Shown here piece after piece: positions 27,901 through 41,700 of a stretch of 64,000 bases of DNA. Under the pieces are notes generated by a model, which was given only the letters and a program-made list of their open reading frames with translations, did not search any database and was not told the DNA's origin. How positions within the stretch are numbered: the stretch's first letter is position 1; each line of letters begins with the position of its first letter. The stretch is from assembly GCA_963082875.1 (NCBI GenBank), contig OY720103.1, forward strand, positions 4,030,001 through 4,094,000, in the 5' to 3' direction. The stretch is from Corella eumyota. Its lineage: Eukaryota > Chordata > Ascidiacea > Phlebobranchia > Corellidae. Position numbers and translations under genes: made by a program.

Positions 27901-30900
27901 AGCATAAATGAGATAATAATTGCAGCACCTGAAATGCAAAAAAAGTTATTTTTAAATTTTTGTTTTTTTGATGAATTGTAAAAAAAAAAATAATGAGACT
28001 GGCGACACAAAATTCCATCACCTGAATTTCTGGGTTTGAAACCCACCCTTTATAGTTAATTGTGTACTTAATCAAAAAGCTTATAAATGGTAATAACTTT
28101 AGCCAATTTAAGTTCAATTGCAGCGTTCTCACATTGAAATACATTTTTTTTTTAAATATGTTGACCACTATATAGGTAAGGTGTTTTTTGCATATCAAAC
28201 ACCTCTTAAATCTCTATTATTATTTGCTTACCTAATGCACCAAAGTTTTGAAAAATAAGCGACAACCTTGACCCAGTGCAGCCCTGCACTTTAACAGCAT
28301 CTGTAGATAGTCTGAAAGCAAGAGCACTTGCATTATTATCGGGCTTGTCAAAATAAGAAATATCTTGACGGAGGATCGAGCGGAAAGCTCCTCTGCGAAT
28401 CCTAACAGTTAATTGTGTTCCTGATTTTCCGAACATCACTTCCTAAAAGTAAAAAAAAGATGAAAAAAAATAAATTTTTTTAAATTAAAATTTTTTTCGA
28501 GGTTAAATTATTTTTTCTACTACCTTAATTATGTATGAAATAAAAGTGAGACAACCCAGGAAAAACATGATTAAACTATATTCGGTCGCTTGTTTGCTTT
28601 GTAGATCAGCATCATCTTCTGCAAATAGTGATAATGCACTTCCAAATAGGTAACCAAGAACAGGGTCGGCTGATCCGGCAATAACAGAGAAAAACACACC
28701 AACTAAAAAAGAAAAATACATCATCAAAAAAACGTTTTTGTAATTAGTATTTATTTATCCTTGATTTAACGGACAGTCAATAAGTTAGTCACAATCTGTT
28801 ACCACTACCTAGTTATAAGTTAGCTGGTATATTAATAACATGCAAAAGAATCATCTTACTTTACTATACTACAACGAAAGAGCATTTAATTAAACCTATT
28901 ACCCTAATACTAGCAAAATCAACTTAAGACCTATGTAAGAATATAAGAGTTACCCTATATTTAGCCTGTGAAATTCGCCATCTTAAATTAACTAAAAGTT
29001 TAAACCAATTTTAAATAAAATTAATTGAAATAAATATGTTAACATTAACACACCAGCAAGATATATCCACTCAGGCTTATTCATTTGAAAAATCCTCCAA
29101 ACTGTATCGTCCTTTTTCTTATCATTATCATTACCAGAATTTTGAACCAAAGTGTTTGAGTCGTCTTTGTTTGACAGAAGTTTGGACAAAAAACTTGGCT
29201 TCGACTTGGATAGCGAGATTTTGATTTCTGGTAACTCCAAATTTTCTAGAAAAAATGCTTATAAGTTAGAAGAAACCATGGCAGTTGTATACCATAAAAT
29301 ATGAAACATTCTTTTTTTAACAAAACTCACTTTAAAACCAATTTCTTTTTATTGAAAAACTTATTTACAAAAAAAAAAATTTTTTTACCCATAGCATCAT
29401 ACACTTCTAGTTTCTCATCAGAGTATTCCTTTATATCACTACTTTGTGCATTAATAAGATTTCTGTAAACTCCATTTTCAATGTTAATCAAGTCGTTATG
29501 ATTGCCTTGTTCAACAACTTGTCCATTACTCAAGACAATAATTTTGTCAGCATCTTGAATTGTCGATAATCTATGAGCGATCACTATAGTTGTCAAACCT
29601 TAAAATAGTAAAAAAATATTAAAATAAAATTTGGCGGCAGTGGGGATCAAACTTTAGATCCCATGTTGTAATCTACAAATTGTCCACCTTTTGATGCTTT
29701 GTCAATGGCATTTTGCACAATTTGTTCACTTTTCCTATCCAGCGCTGAAGTTGCTTCGTCCAAAAGTAAAATGCTCGGATTTCGAACAATAGCTCTTGCG
29801 ATTGCAATCCTCTGTTTTTGCCCGCCGCTGATTTGTACCCCTCTATCGCCAACCAAAGTCTCAAATTTCTATTTTAAAAATCAAAATTGGTAAAAAAATA
29901 ATAAATAATAAAAAATTAAATGCTTTACCTTAGGTAAGTCCATGATAAAGTCGTATGCATTCGCTTGCTTAGCTGCATTGACCACTTGTTCATAAGATAT
30001 ATTATCACCTCCCCATTTTATATTTTCACCAATAGTTATATTAAACAAGACTGGCTCCTGACTCACTACTCCAATATGTTGCCTCAGGTATTGGACATTT
30101 ATCGTCTTGATGTCATGACCGTTAAAGAGAATTTGCCCATTCTAAAGAAAAAAACAGAATTAAAAAAAAGATTTTAAATACTGTAAATGCTGTGATGCAA
30201 CAGTCAAAACTATTGTTTATCTTTAACTAAGACCTTGGGTTTAATTCCTACTGCTTCTATATCAAAGTATCAATTAGTTAAATGCTTTAAACAAGACTAA
30301 CTTATAAAATAATTATTAACGCTAGTCGATAGCTGTACGGTCAGGATTTTAATTTACCTAATAAGCTGCAGTTTTTTATTGGCGCACAACAAACAGCAGT
30401 TTATGTTAATTTATAGGTATATAAATTCGACATACATATTTATAATCTACTAAGCTCCAATATATTGAGATATAACATACCTTTGGGTCATAAAACCTTT
30501 GAAGAAGTTGAACAATTGTACTCTTTCCACTTCCACTTTGACCAACGATTGCTACTTTTTCTCCTGGGTTCACATTTAAACTTAGATTGCTTAAAACCTA
30601 AACACCAAAAAGAAAACTTTAAGAAAAAGAAAACATTTTATGTTAGTTTAGCACTTACCTCTACTTCTGGTCTAGAAGGGTAATTGAATGACAAATCTTT
30701 TATTTCAATTGATGTCGATTTTAGATCAGGTTTTTTACCCTTATTATCAAACACATCAATTTTTGACTCTGTGTCGATTATTTTAAAAACTTGACTGGCT
30801 GCGGTGGTGGCTGCACTAAAGAACTCCAGGTTCTTTGAAATCTAAAAAACAAAGTTCTTACAGTTACTTTAATGCAAAACATAATTAAAGAAACAGATCA

Positions 30901-33409
30901 CTTGTATATCATAAAGATCTTAAAAATTTTAGGAGGTATGAGAGAGAGAATTTAAGAGGACTGTAAAATACAAAAAAGGGAAATTAGTTAGGCCAGTAAG
31001 ATACGGGAAAGAATTAGTCAGTACTGCAAGGTACAAAAGAGAATTAGCTTAAACAGCAAAGTACAAGGGTTCTAATAAAAACTGTAAAGTACAAGTAATC
31101 TGAAGAAACTAGCACAAATTACATAAAACTCTAAAAATCTTCACTTAAATCACTTACCGTTCCCAGTGCAAATGAGGCAAAGATGACAGAAAAAAACGCA
31201 GTAATAAAATCCCCAACGTCAATTTCATAATCGATAACCAATATTGAACCATACCAGAACGAAATGCCATACATTCCAAAAACCAGTAATCTCTGGAAAC
31301 CAATACTTAGCCCGCCGAGCCAGCTTTTTTTCATGCCAACTTTTCTTGCTTCACTCAAGTGCTTGCTATATCTAATTGGAAAAAAAGAGTTTTTACTACA
31401 AAATTTATTAATTATAGTTTTATAGTAGAAATTGATAAACGGAAACATATCTTTTTAATTTTTTTATACTATTTCTAACCTTTCTACTTCTTTGTTCTGG
31501 CAGCTGAAAGCAGTAATTGTTCTAATTGCTAAAAAGGCTTGTTCAGCAATGGCACCCGCTCTTCCATAGGCTTTTAACTCGGTTTCAGCATAATTACTAT
31601 GGACCTAAACCAAAATAATTAAATTTTTTTTTCGTAATAACTTTAAACAATAACTAATGCAACACTACTAACCTTTAGTACACAACTAAAGACGATCCCA
31701 AGAAATGGAGCAATAGCCAGATTAACTAAAGTTATCTTCCAAGTATAAATAAATGCAACGATTAAACTACCAACAAGTACGCTGAAGTACTGGATTGATA
31801 TTCCTATTTTATCGCCCATACCTTCTTCAATCTTTTTCATGTGTCTAAAAAATTAGATTTTATTTAGCAACCGTGTTATGTGAAAAGGTTGGCTTTACAA
31901 CCTAAACATTTGCGTTAGTTGCCATTAATATTTCATTAATTTGATGACATTCCATGATTAAAAAAAAGTAGACTTAACATCATACATTAAGATGCTACAA
32001 CATGAATTTATATATTTATTTTAACTTACTCTTTAAAACATGAGTTCAGGTGACTGGCTGGGGTAAGATCATGAAACGAAATATCTTGTCTTAAAATCGA
32101 CTCAAAGTAATGCTGACGAATTTGAGTAGCTTGCCTGTAAACAAAAAAGGTTATCAACAAATTATACAAAATGTACTGATAGGGTTGCAAATTGGTAACA
32201 AACAGATAGTATCACCAAATTTGGTCCTTGGTTTGATTCTCAATGATTCTCTATCATAGAATCTTTTAAGTAAGATTGTATTAACAAAACTTTTTAGGCA
32301 AGTTCAAAAAATATGTAGATAGACAAAACTCTACTACCTGACAGCAACAAGTGACCAACATGCAACAAAAATCGAGCAAAAAATAAAAACAAGAAGTCCG
32401 ATTATCACGAAGTAAATGCAAATCTCAATACTCGATTTTTCAAAGTCGTTAATGACATCCTCATCTAACCTAAATGACCGAAAAAATTTGAAACTTTTTT
32501 AAAATTTAAAAATCAAAAATCAGGTAATTCATAGCAACAGATTTAATTAAACAAAACTTGTTCGAAAAAAAAAATTGTAGATGATAAATTTATAGATTAC
32601 ACACTTACCCTGCCATTAAAGCACATAGTAAACAATTCTGAAAGAGGCCAAAGTTTGCAAATTTAGTTGTTAGATCTCCGAACAACACAAACAACAGGGG
32701 AACACTACAACCAGCTAGTAGACTGGTTATTGTGCCAACCACCATTAAACACCAATCTAAGGTAGTTGCATATCGAAACTGTATATGAGAGTTAAATAAT
32801 GATGAGCTATCACCACAAATTATTGATGCATTATATTAAATCTTTAGTAGAAACCCAAGGTTTTGCTAAAGAAATCAATGGTACGTGTCTTGTTTTATTA
32901 AAATGCTATTTTGTTATTGCTACAGGCTTCTACTAAAGATTGATTTAGATTTCAATTAATTTTTTTTATAGATTTATTTAAAAATTAGTACATGCACAAA
33001 ATTATATTCGTCATTATTAAACCTTTATAAGTAACAAAAAGTTTATTGAAAGAAAAACTTACTAAAATTCTGTAGGAGACTTCCGGCACTTTTGCAGAAG
33101 AGTTGTCAATATTTTTTTGATTGTCCAAGCTCTTAGTTAAACTAATAATACAAAATAATATATATATATATATATATACAATAATTCTAAGTAGGGAATT
33201 GCATCATCTGATCATACACACTATTTTACTTACTTTTATAAAAAGGTAAATGCAAATAATAATGTATTTTTCAATTATTTGTTATACCTGACGTTTGCAT
33301 CTTCATTCGTAGTATGTTGTTCTGATTTATGCTCCTGATCTTGAGCTTCCCTTTTCTTATCTGTATACACTTTATTCTCGTGCAAAAGTTCGGTTCCTTC
33401 TTCTTCCAT
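24957..33409 (-). CDS. Full-length ABCB (P-glycoprotein/MDR-type) ABC transporter
   Basis: Twenty-six coding exons, the first 33409-33288 and the last 24978-24957, sum to 3903 bases or 1300 residues. All are GT-AG and in phase. The order is TMD1-NBD1-TMD2-NBD2, as in ABCB1/ABCB4/ABCB11. NBD1 has Walker [10 protein letters not shown] (453-461), signature ISGGQKQR, Walker [13 protein letters not shown] and H-loop [12 protein letters not shown]2 has GHSGCGKST (1095-1103), [20 protein letters not shown] and IVIAHRLST. Both sites look catalytically complete. TMD segments are visible, such as [18 protein letters not shown] and [19 protein letters not shown]. The C terminus is short (YYRLINGEM). It should be a plasma-membrane exporter of lipids or hydrophobic compounds; the substrate cannot be told. 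A 5' UTR exon probably ends at 33626, with an acceptor 11 bases before the ATG. Confidence 0.96.
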
Positions 33410-34107
33410 TATTTAATTATCTGACATAAAAAAATGCAGGTATATTTAAATTAATTTAAGCAATTTTTTACGAACGTGCCGACAAATAAACTCTGAAACG
33501 GAGACATCTTTACAGTAAATATAATCAGTAAACAAAATTTAATAGCAAATAACACCAGATCTCTATCTGTTTCTAAATAAAGCAACGTTAAACAAGTTAG
33601 ATTTAAAAGGAAACAATGTACTTACATCGTCGGCAGTTTCTTTGTTAGACCTTGTTATAAAACAATTAAAATTACGCTGCAATTGTCGGAAAACAATTGA
33701 CCTTCGCGGGCAATTCTTGTTGTTAAGACTGTCGTTTCAAAACAAACAAAAGTCGTAATTGTCAATATTTAACTAAAGTTATCCTCAAAAAGTTGGCAAA
33801 TATAAATTAAAAAAAAAAGATCTCCAAGGAAACTTTAATGTAACTTCTATTGACAATTATAACAAATAGTCTTGTTAAAATAGGTCCAAAAATGTTTTAT
33901 TACCTTGAATTTAACTACCCATACGGTTTTACTAAAAGGTAAACATTATAAAGTTCTTTAAGCTACTTCTAAGAACAACACAAAAATATACCAAATCAAT
34001 CTTATTTTTTATTACCTAAGGATTTCGTTCATTACGATAATTAAGCATTTTAAAAAATGAGATAAGGAAGAGCGAAATAGTTTATTTTGATTAAAAGTAA
34101 ATACAGT
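33410..34107 (-). promoter_or_regulatory. 5' UTR exon and promoter region of the ABCB gene
   Basis: A donor CGAT|GTAAGTA at 33625 pairs naturally with the acceptor ATGTCAG at 33421-33422, so a non-coding first exon upstream of 33626 is likely. The remainder, up to the RPF1 stop, is AT-rich with no other signal I can identify. It also holds the RPF1 3' UTR. Confidence 0.45.
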
Positions 34108-35289
34108 TTATAAATGAAACTTCTTTCTACTGGTGTCCATTTCATGTCTTTTGTGAATCCATTCATATTCCCCAAACTTTGAGTCAAAAAGTCCCTTTTG
34201 TAATGAGCGCAACTTTAAGGTAAACCTGGGTCCTATCTCTTGCAGACCCACTCGCTTTTCGTTGCGAAAAATATACCGATGATGTCTGAAAAAAATAAAG
34301 TCTCGCTGGTTGTGGAAAGTTGCGACTTGGCGGCCTTTAAAGTGGGGGTCATGTGGATAAAGAGCTGCAATCATTCGACCTACAGAGTGACCAAGTCGAG
34401 TTGAGAAATTATTAAGAATAACTTCAGGTTGGTGTTCAGTGGGAGTTGTACTGTTACGAATTTCTTTTCTCACTTTAACATTTGAAAGCTTAAAATGTGC
34501 AGTTGGCCCATCCGGTAAATGACACAGTAAGAGTGCATTAGGTGCCTTACGATCTTCATTTATGATCATGATGTCAGTAAAACCTTTATCCATGCACTGC
34601 GGGATTACTTTCTTTAGGTCTAAAGCCCTTCTGTAATACACAAATGAGTTAGGCAAACTTTCAGAAAGCTCTTTTAAAAAACGAGTTGTTCTAGATCGAG
34701 GCCGATCAGATGTTGTCAATAAAATTTTAGGCAATGTCTTTCTTTTAAAGTAATCCTGCATCTCATCTGTATCTTCATCAAGGAGGACCTCTTTGTCATC
34801 CGGAAACACCATCGTGTCTTCTTTTTCTCTCATGTTGTCCAGAGTCTTTTGTGGCTGGATGGGAGGAGCATCTTTGCCAAGTTTCTCCCTCAACTTCTGT
34901 CTTTGTTTCCGGAGCTTGATCTTCTCCTTCCGTTGCTCTTTTCTTTGTTTTATGTAAGCAGCCGTCCTTTTTTGTCGGTTTCGAATCTCAGAAATGTTTC
35001 TCTCTGGTTTTGGCATCAATAATGAATCGGGATTTTGGTTTTCGGAACCTGTTGACAACACGGATGCCATGTCGCTGAAGATTCCTCCAGAACAAATGCT
35101 AAACTGCTCGGAACAGATACTGTGCTGGTCAAAATCAGAGGTTAAACTTCTCTGATCATCCTCTGTTTCCGAGATCAAGCTTTGATCCCCTTCTTCATAA
35201 TTACTTTTCTCCTCTTCATCATCTTCCTGGAGATTTTCATCTTCAAGCTCTTCTTCTTTATTTGTATCACCTTCAATTTCTTCTGACAT
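34108..35289 (-). CDS. rpf1: Ribosome production factor 1 (Brix domain)
   Basis: One uninterrupted frame of 393 residues (human RPF1 349). The N-terminal quarter is very acidic ([20 protein letters not shown] and on), followed by a basic helix ([19 protein letters not shown]). From about residue 185 runs a Brix domain: [97 protein letters not shown] and the end MDTSRRKFHL-like ([10 protein letters not shown]). RPF1 is needed for 60S subunit maturation in the nucleolus. An acceptor TTTACAG lies only 17 bases before the ATG. The acidic N terminus is longer than in vertebrates. Confidence 0.97.
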   Translation of the reverse strand: MSEEIEGDTNKEEELEDENLQEDDEEEKSNYEEGDQSLISETEDDQRSLTSDFDQHSICSEQFSICSGGIFSDMASVLSTGSENQNPDSLLMPKPERNISEIRNRQKRTAAYIKQRKEQRKEKIKLRKQRQKLREKLGKDAPPIQPQKTLDNMREKEDTMVFPDDKEVLLDEDTDEMQDYFKRKTLPKILLTTSDRPRSRTTRFLKELSESLPNSFVYYRRALDLKKVIPQCMDKGFTDIMIINEDRKAPNALLLCHLPDGPTAHFKLSNVKVRKEIRNSTTPTEHQPEVILNNFSTRLGHSVGRMIAALYPHDPHFKGRQVATFHNQRDFIFFRHHRYIFRNEKRVGLQEIGPRFTLKLRSLQKGLFDSKFGEYEWIHKRHEMDTSRKKFHL

Positions 35290-35988
35290 AATAAAACTGG
35301 ATAAATCTGTAAATTAAAGAATGGTTTTCAATATCTACACAAACTGACAAAATCCAAAAGTATTTTAAAGATTATTTCACGCAGGTATTTAAGCTTTTAA
35401 AGATTTTTAAACATTGTTTTACTTTAATTCTTTAAAGTTACTTACATTATAATACAACTAATATGTTAAAACGTAGGTAACGCGCAACTGAGCACAGTAT
35501 TTACACGCCTTACATAAGCGTTTACATTAACAGCCACAAAAAAATTAACACGTGTCTTCTGGAGCAGGGTTTCCATTAAAATTTGTATTGTATTAGCCAA
35601 TGATTCCATTTAACTAATTTTGTAGTTTGTTTTATATTAAAACTGTTGGCGTGTATTTGTAGGCTTGTAAGCTAAATAATTTATTAAAATTAAACAATTT
35701 CCACGCGTTTAGCTGTTACAATTAGTTTTATAACAACGTAATTATCGCGATCAGCTGTTCGTAAATGTAAACATTTGTTTACATAAGTAGCTGTACCTGT
35801 AGTACTTTTCCTTGTATTCTTAACAAAACGCTTAATTAAAAGTTTAAGGTAAGTATTGGTATGGTTTGTGTAACTAAGAGATAAGTCCAAAATTCGTTAG
35901 GCAACTCACGTTAGAAAGAAAAGTACTAACAAGTTACTGACAAGAGAATATTTTTACCATAGGAAAGCAGGTGCTGTCATTCTGTACA
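35290..35988. promoter_or_regulatory. Divergent promoter region, RPF1 / GAL3ST
   Basis: About 700 bases between divergent start codons. Acceptor-like sites lie 17 bases before the RPF1 ATG and 26 bases before the GAL3ST ATG (TTTTTACCATAG, ending 35962). No TATA box was identified. A short minus-strand frame here has no sign of being a gene. Confidence 0.4.
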
Positions 35989-37686
35989 ATGAAGGTGTCC
36001 AAGCAATTGTTGTATTTTCTGTTGTGTATTTTTATCTGTGGAATATGGACGGGCTTCTTCTGGAGGGGTTCAATGTATACCTCAAACAATTATAGCAGCA
36101 GAAAATTGGTTTCTGTTGAAAATTTAAAAAGGTAAACCGGCATTAAATAATATTCGATACATGTTGCTAAATTTTTACTATAATATGGCAATACTTGATA
36201 TTAGATTGTAATAAATTTTTTTTCTAGAACGTTTCAACCGGGTTTAGGTTCAGAAGACTGCATTCCAAAAAGAAACATATTTTTTATGAAGACTCATAAA
36301 ACAGCTGGCTCCACGGTACAAAATGTTCTCCTGCGATATTCAGATTTTCACAATTTGCACATTGGCCTTTCAAAGCTTTCAGGACCCAGGTTTTTTTATC
36401 AACAAGGGAAAACATTTAATCGACAAATGGTGCGCGATTTTAAGCGAGAAATTAATGTGATATGTCACCATATGAGATTTAACATTAAGGAAGTAAAAGC
36501 TGTAATGCCGAATGACACTGTCTTTGTCACTATACTAAGAGAACCAGGATCTCTATTCGAATCCATGTTTGACTATCTGCATGAAGATTGTAGGTCTTTC
36601 TCAAGGCTGCCACATAACGAAAGAGGGTTTCGAAAGTTTCTAGATAACACCAATGAGTAAAAATTTTTTTTTTTGTTTTATAATAATGTAAGAATTTTAA
36701 TTTAAAAATTATTGTTTTTTTTTGTTTTTTTTGTATATATCTTTATCCTCGATGTGGGAAAGTCGCGACTCAAACATAGAGTAACATAAGTTACTCCGAC
36801 CCAGTCTTGAGTTGCCTGTGGCAGTTTGGGATATTATAGATCATAATTGCCCGGTAATTATGCTGATGATTAAGTGCTGGCTCAGCAGGAGTTTATACCG
36901 TTTATAGCGCCTTACTCAAGGGTGCTACAGCATGAGATCAGTGGGGATTGAACCCACGACCTCATGTGTAGTGTAGCAAGTGTTCTTACCACTACACCAC
37001 GCTGCCTGTTAAGAAGTAATGCATAAGATGATAATGGGAAATATACTTACAGGTATTTTAGAGGTCCTCTCGATGGTCCTTTCTGGTGGTTTGCAAAAAA
37101 TCCATTGATGTATGATCTAGGTTATGATAACACTAACGACAATGTCGACTACATTGAAGAATCCGTCTCAGAGCTTGAGTCCACATTCGACCTAGTTTTG
37201 ATATCCGAATATTTCGAGATGTCTTTGGTGCTCCTAAAAAACTTAATGTGCTGGAAATTTGAAGATGTCGCTTATCTGAGAGTTAACGCCAGAGAAAAAA
37301 GCCTGATCGAAAATATAACGCCGTTATTGAAAAGCAAAATAACAAACTGGAATAAAGCCGACAGTGTAATGTACGAGGTATTCAACTCAACATTTTGGAA
37401 AAAGGTAAAATTGTACGGAATAGAAAAAATGGAGTTGGATGTCAAAAAACTTAACAAAATAAGTGACGCGATGGTCGAAAACTGTTTAGAGGGTGGGGCT
37501 GTGTCAAGATCCGACGTCAAAGACCCCAAAAACAAGGTCTACCAACCCCATGGGGTAAGTATGACTGGGTATAACCTAAAGGAAAGTGCAAAAAGAAATC
37601 GGACTTGTCATAATATTATTAAAACTGAGGTTCACTGGTTTCAGTATTTGCTTAAAAAAGAAAGTCTACCCAATTTGATAAACTAA
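35989..37686 (+). CDS. Galactose-3-O-sulfotransferase family enzyme
   Basis: Three exons, 35989-36131, 36228-36656 and 37053-37686, give 401 residues (human GAL3ST1 423). A type II signal anchor lies at about residues 8-28 (LYFLLCIFICGIWTGFFW). The 5'-phosphosulfate loop is FFMKTHKTAGSTVQNVL, close to the KTHKTASST of GAL3ST enzymes. The 3'-phosphate region is near VTILREPGSLFESMFDY, and an FRGPLDGPFWWFAKNP-type segment follows. These Golgi enzymes move sulfate from PAPS to the 3-OH of galactose on glycolipids or glycoproteins. Which acceptor is used cannot be read from the sequence, so I give the family and not a paralogue. Intron 2 contains a nearly full-length SINE. Confidence 0.88.
36735..37008 (-). 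repeat. Family-A SINE, near full-length
   Basis: Reversed copy from TATATCTTTATCCTCGATG to CCACTACACCACGCTGCC, with intact head and body. Agreement with the 1978 copy is high over the whole length. It fills most of intron 2 of the GAL3ST gene. Confidence 0.88.
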
Positions 37687-38758
37687 TATTTTTTAATAAC
37701 AAAACATCTTTTTTAAACCTTTCAACACATGAAAACCTATAACACACTATTTGTCATTATACAGAATAGCACTTACTGTAAAAAACAAAAATTTTTTTTA
37801 ATCAAATGTATAACATTTTAGTAGAAATTAAACTGTACCACACTTTATTACTTGCCACTTGCTTTTTCATATGTACAAAAAATCATTTTATATTTTACCT
37901 TTATTAACTTAATGCTTTTAATTGCCGTACTTATGCTGTTCAACTATATCGTACATAATAGGTGTTGCAAAGATATATGTAGAAACTTATGTCGCCCTGT
38001 GTCAAAAATTGCAGTGTTATATCGTATTATTACACAAACTTCTAGAAGTACAAGTACATACATTTTATATTTTTTTCGAATTGTGAATTTTTATTATTTG
38101 TTAATATGAGTTATTGGTATAACGAACCAAAAGGAAGTCAATTTCGAAATAAAAGACAAACGACAAAATGATAATAAATAATTTCAATAAATAACAAGCT
38201 TTAGTAATAATACAAAAAAAATGGAAAAACAAACTTAAGTGAGTGAAAAAAATATTTAAGATTAAGTTTCCATTTTTCTAAAAAATTGCTTTTTTTAATT
38301 GATATATTTTATGTAAAATGTAAGAAGTAAAAAAGTTTGGTACTGCTGTTGAGGTAGTCTATGTCATTTCGAACATAAAACATACCCTTAATGGAAAAAA
38401 ATGACCACAGCCCGTTCTATACCTTAAAATAATAGCTGCATAGAAGGGTCGATGAAAAGTTTTAACTAAAGTGTTTTTTGATAAACAACAATAGTACAAT
38501 GCACAGAAATTTAACTATACGCTACAATTGCCTAGACGATATCTAAATGTACTTAACAATACAATAACACAGAAAAATGACTTTTGTCATGCGTTGGATT
38601 GGTGACGTTTGGCTGTGTATAAACCTAGGTTAGATTACAATTTGAAACTTGGGAACTTACACTTGAAAATAAATGCTTTATTAAACAAAGACCCAACTAA
38701 AACTTGGGCCACTCTATTTTGGACAGACAAAGAAAGAACGAACGACAAATAAACAGAA
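37687..38758. other. Convergent 3' region, GAL3ST / PCK
   Basis: 1.07 kb of AT-rich sequence with the 3' UTRs of both genes. A plus-strand frame of 85 codons at 37852-38109 is hydrophobic and AT-driven and I do not support it as a gene. The PCK poly(A) signal is at 38677-38682. Confidence 0.5.
38677..38682 (-). terminator. Poly(A) signal of PCK
   Basis: AATAAA on the minus strand about 77 bases beyond the PCK stop codon, a normal distance for a 3' end signal. Cleavage is not shown by the sequence. Confidence 0.6.
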
Positions 38759-41700
38759 TTACATTTTATTCACTCTTTCTTCAAGGGCGTTTAATTCTTG
38801 TGCTACTTTATCTGGTAAATCGACGTTGACTTGATCGTCGAAATATTTTCGAATGGCTTTGGTTTCATCCTGCCAGAAATCCTTGGGCAATGTAAACAGT
38901 CCCTCCATATCAACATTCTCATTTTCCAATCCCTTTAAGTTGATGCTATCCTTGGAAGGGAGGTATCCGATGGCCGATTCCGAGGCACCGCTGAGGTCAC
39001 CTTGTGGTGTATTTGTTCGGTTAAAAATCCACTCGAGGACGCGAGAGTTTTCGCCGAATCCGGGCCACATAAATTTGCCTTGATCACTCTTTAGTGAAAA
39101 TAAATTATTTTAAATTAAAAATTTTGCAAAATATTTTGTGCAATGACACATCAATTTTTTTAATATGACATAGCAGGGTACGAATTAACGTTTAAAAAAC
39201 AATTCGCTAAAAATTAGGTTGCATTTTTAGAGCAATTATTAGGTTCAAGTCATAATCTTCGTTTTTTTGTAAAACTTGACGCGTTGCGTGGCATTTTTAA
39301 AATGTAACGTATTGTTAAACAATCGTGAAGAATATTTCGCACAAAAAACGAGACATTTTTAATTCTTTTAAGGCTGTGTTATGCATTTAAAAAATTGCGC
39401 AACAACTGAACGATCTCGGGAGCGAAATTTACGCATTGCCAAAACATGGAAAATTAGTGTGAAACCGGTGTAAAATAGATCGTGAAAATATACACGAGAG
39501 TTTTATCACTGCCTGAACCTTTTTTGCTTGATTTGCTATTTCTAATATATTTGTAAAAAACGATTCGCCAATTTTAAAAAACGATTCGCTAATTTTAAAA
39601 AACGATTCGCTTTTAGCGAATAGCGACCCGTTATTTCGTTCCCTGCATAGCATAGCAAAAGACAAGATTAAGAAACAAACTGGCTAAAAATAAATTAAAT
39701 CTATATCTACCTTTCTGAACCAATTAACGTGAAATATTTTTGGCATATCCCTTCCTTCCTTATTAACACTAAGCCAATGTGATAAATATTTTCCAAAGTT
39801 GTAACCGAAGAAGGGTCTCATGGCAAATGGATCATGCATAATTGACTTTCCTGAAAATCAAGAACTATAATAAATGCATGCTGCAACAATGGTTGTATTT
39901 TGCAATACAGATTTATTAATAACATAAAAATGGTTTAATATTTTTAACCTAATGTACCTTTATGCTCAGCAGCCGCAGTAGATTCTGACCTCATAGCGGC
40001 TCCGATAAAAACACCATGTTGCCAGTTAAATGATTCATACACTAGAGGGACCCCTATGAAATATTAACAAAAAAATTTTAAATACCAGATAGACAATAAC
40101 CTTAAAAAAAGATCCAAAAAATAATGTGAAAAGGGGGTTCTACCTTTAGGTCTTCTTCCCCCGAAGATGATAGCATCAATTGGAACTCCATCATGCTTCT
40201 CCCAATCAGGATCGATCGTAGGACACTGACTTGCTGGAGCACAGAATCTGGAGTTTGGATGAGCAGCAGGTTTCTTTGAATCTAAAAATAAAAATCAAAT
40301 TTAAAAAAATAAAATCAATAAAAAATTAAATTTTAAGAGTTTTTTTGATTGGTTACCTAAAGTCCAAGGTTCGTTGAGCCATGACGTGACCTTGACATCT
40401 TTTGGGGGGTCATCCATACCCTCCCAATAAACCCCACCATCCGAGGTTTCCCCGACATTTGTGAATACTAAAAAAAAGGAATTTTTAACACAATCTTTGA
40501 CATGTTTTTTCCCAAAAAAGTTGTCAGAAAATTCAATATCTTTTTCTTACTTGTGTTAGAGTTGCATGCCTTCATTGCATTGGGATTTGTTTTATCTGAG
40601 GTACCGGGTGCTACACCGAAGAATCCGTTCTCGGGATTGATTGCCCTTAATTTTCCAGATTCGTCAAATTTCATCCAAGCAATGTCATCCCCAACACATT
40701 CAACCTTGAAAAAAAATAAATAACTTTGAAAAATTTAAAAAAATTCTCGACTTTTGATATTTTTTCTGTAGATTGATCAGAAAGTAATGTAGTTAATACT
40801 ATCAAAATTTGCGATAATAATGGATAATAATTTTTAAAAAAAAGCATTAATTTACCTTCCAGCCAGGTAAAGTAGGTTCCATCATCGCTAGATTGGTTTT
40901 TCCACAAGCGCTTGGGAAGGCAGCCGCGATATATTTCTTTTCCCCCTCTGGATTTGTGATACCCAAAATCTGGTTAAATACAAATCAGATTTAATAATAA
41001 ATTGTTGAAAAATTAAGATGATCCATTCCTAAGGGGCAAAGGCAGCTTAAGACTGGGTGGGGTAAAAATGGACCCCATTTTTAGGCTGCAAAGTTCGAAA
41101 GTAAACTTTAGACTGGGTTTGGGTTAAAATAGTTACCCCATGTGTAGCCTGCAAATTAACCTTCGTACATTGAGGATAAAAAACAACAAAAAACTTACGA
41201 GCATATGTTCTGCCAACCATCCTTCTCTCTCTGCAATCGTTGATCCAATCCTCAGAGCAAAACATTTTTTACCCAGAATTGAATTACCTCCGTACCCACT
41301 TCCATAAGATATGATCTCATTCTTTGCAGGTATGTGGGTGACTAGAACACGCTCTGGGTCACAAGGCCAGTTGCTGACAAGAGGATCTAAAGAGAAAAAT
41401 AATTATGTAAAAATAAAAGTTAAATTATAGATATATATATTTTTAAATGGCTGCATGTTAGAGCGAATACCTTCAACAGAACATAAAAAAGTAAAAAAAT
41501 AAAATATAAACGCAACAAAAACTACCTTTTTAGTTGATTTTAACTTTATTACATATAATTTCAGTTGGCCCAACCTGTAATTATCTTAATTTAAGTTTTG
41601 CTTACGTTTAAGAGGCTTCGGGCAACCAACAGAATGCAGACACTTGACGTACATATCATTACCAATTAAATCAAAAATACTCGAGCTTATTCTTGTCATT

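Noticed and set aside
37852-38109. Plus-strand frame of 85 codons after GAL3ST
   Set aside because: Hydrophobic, AT-driven composition in a 3' region, with no similarity I recognise and no splice partners.
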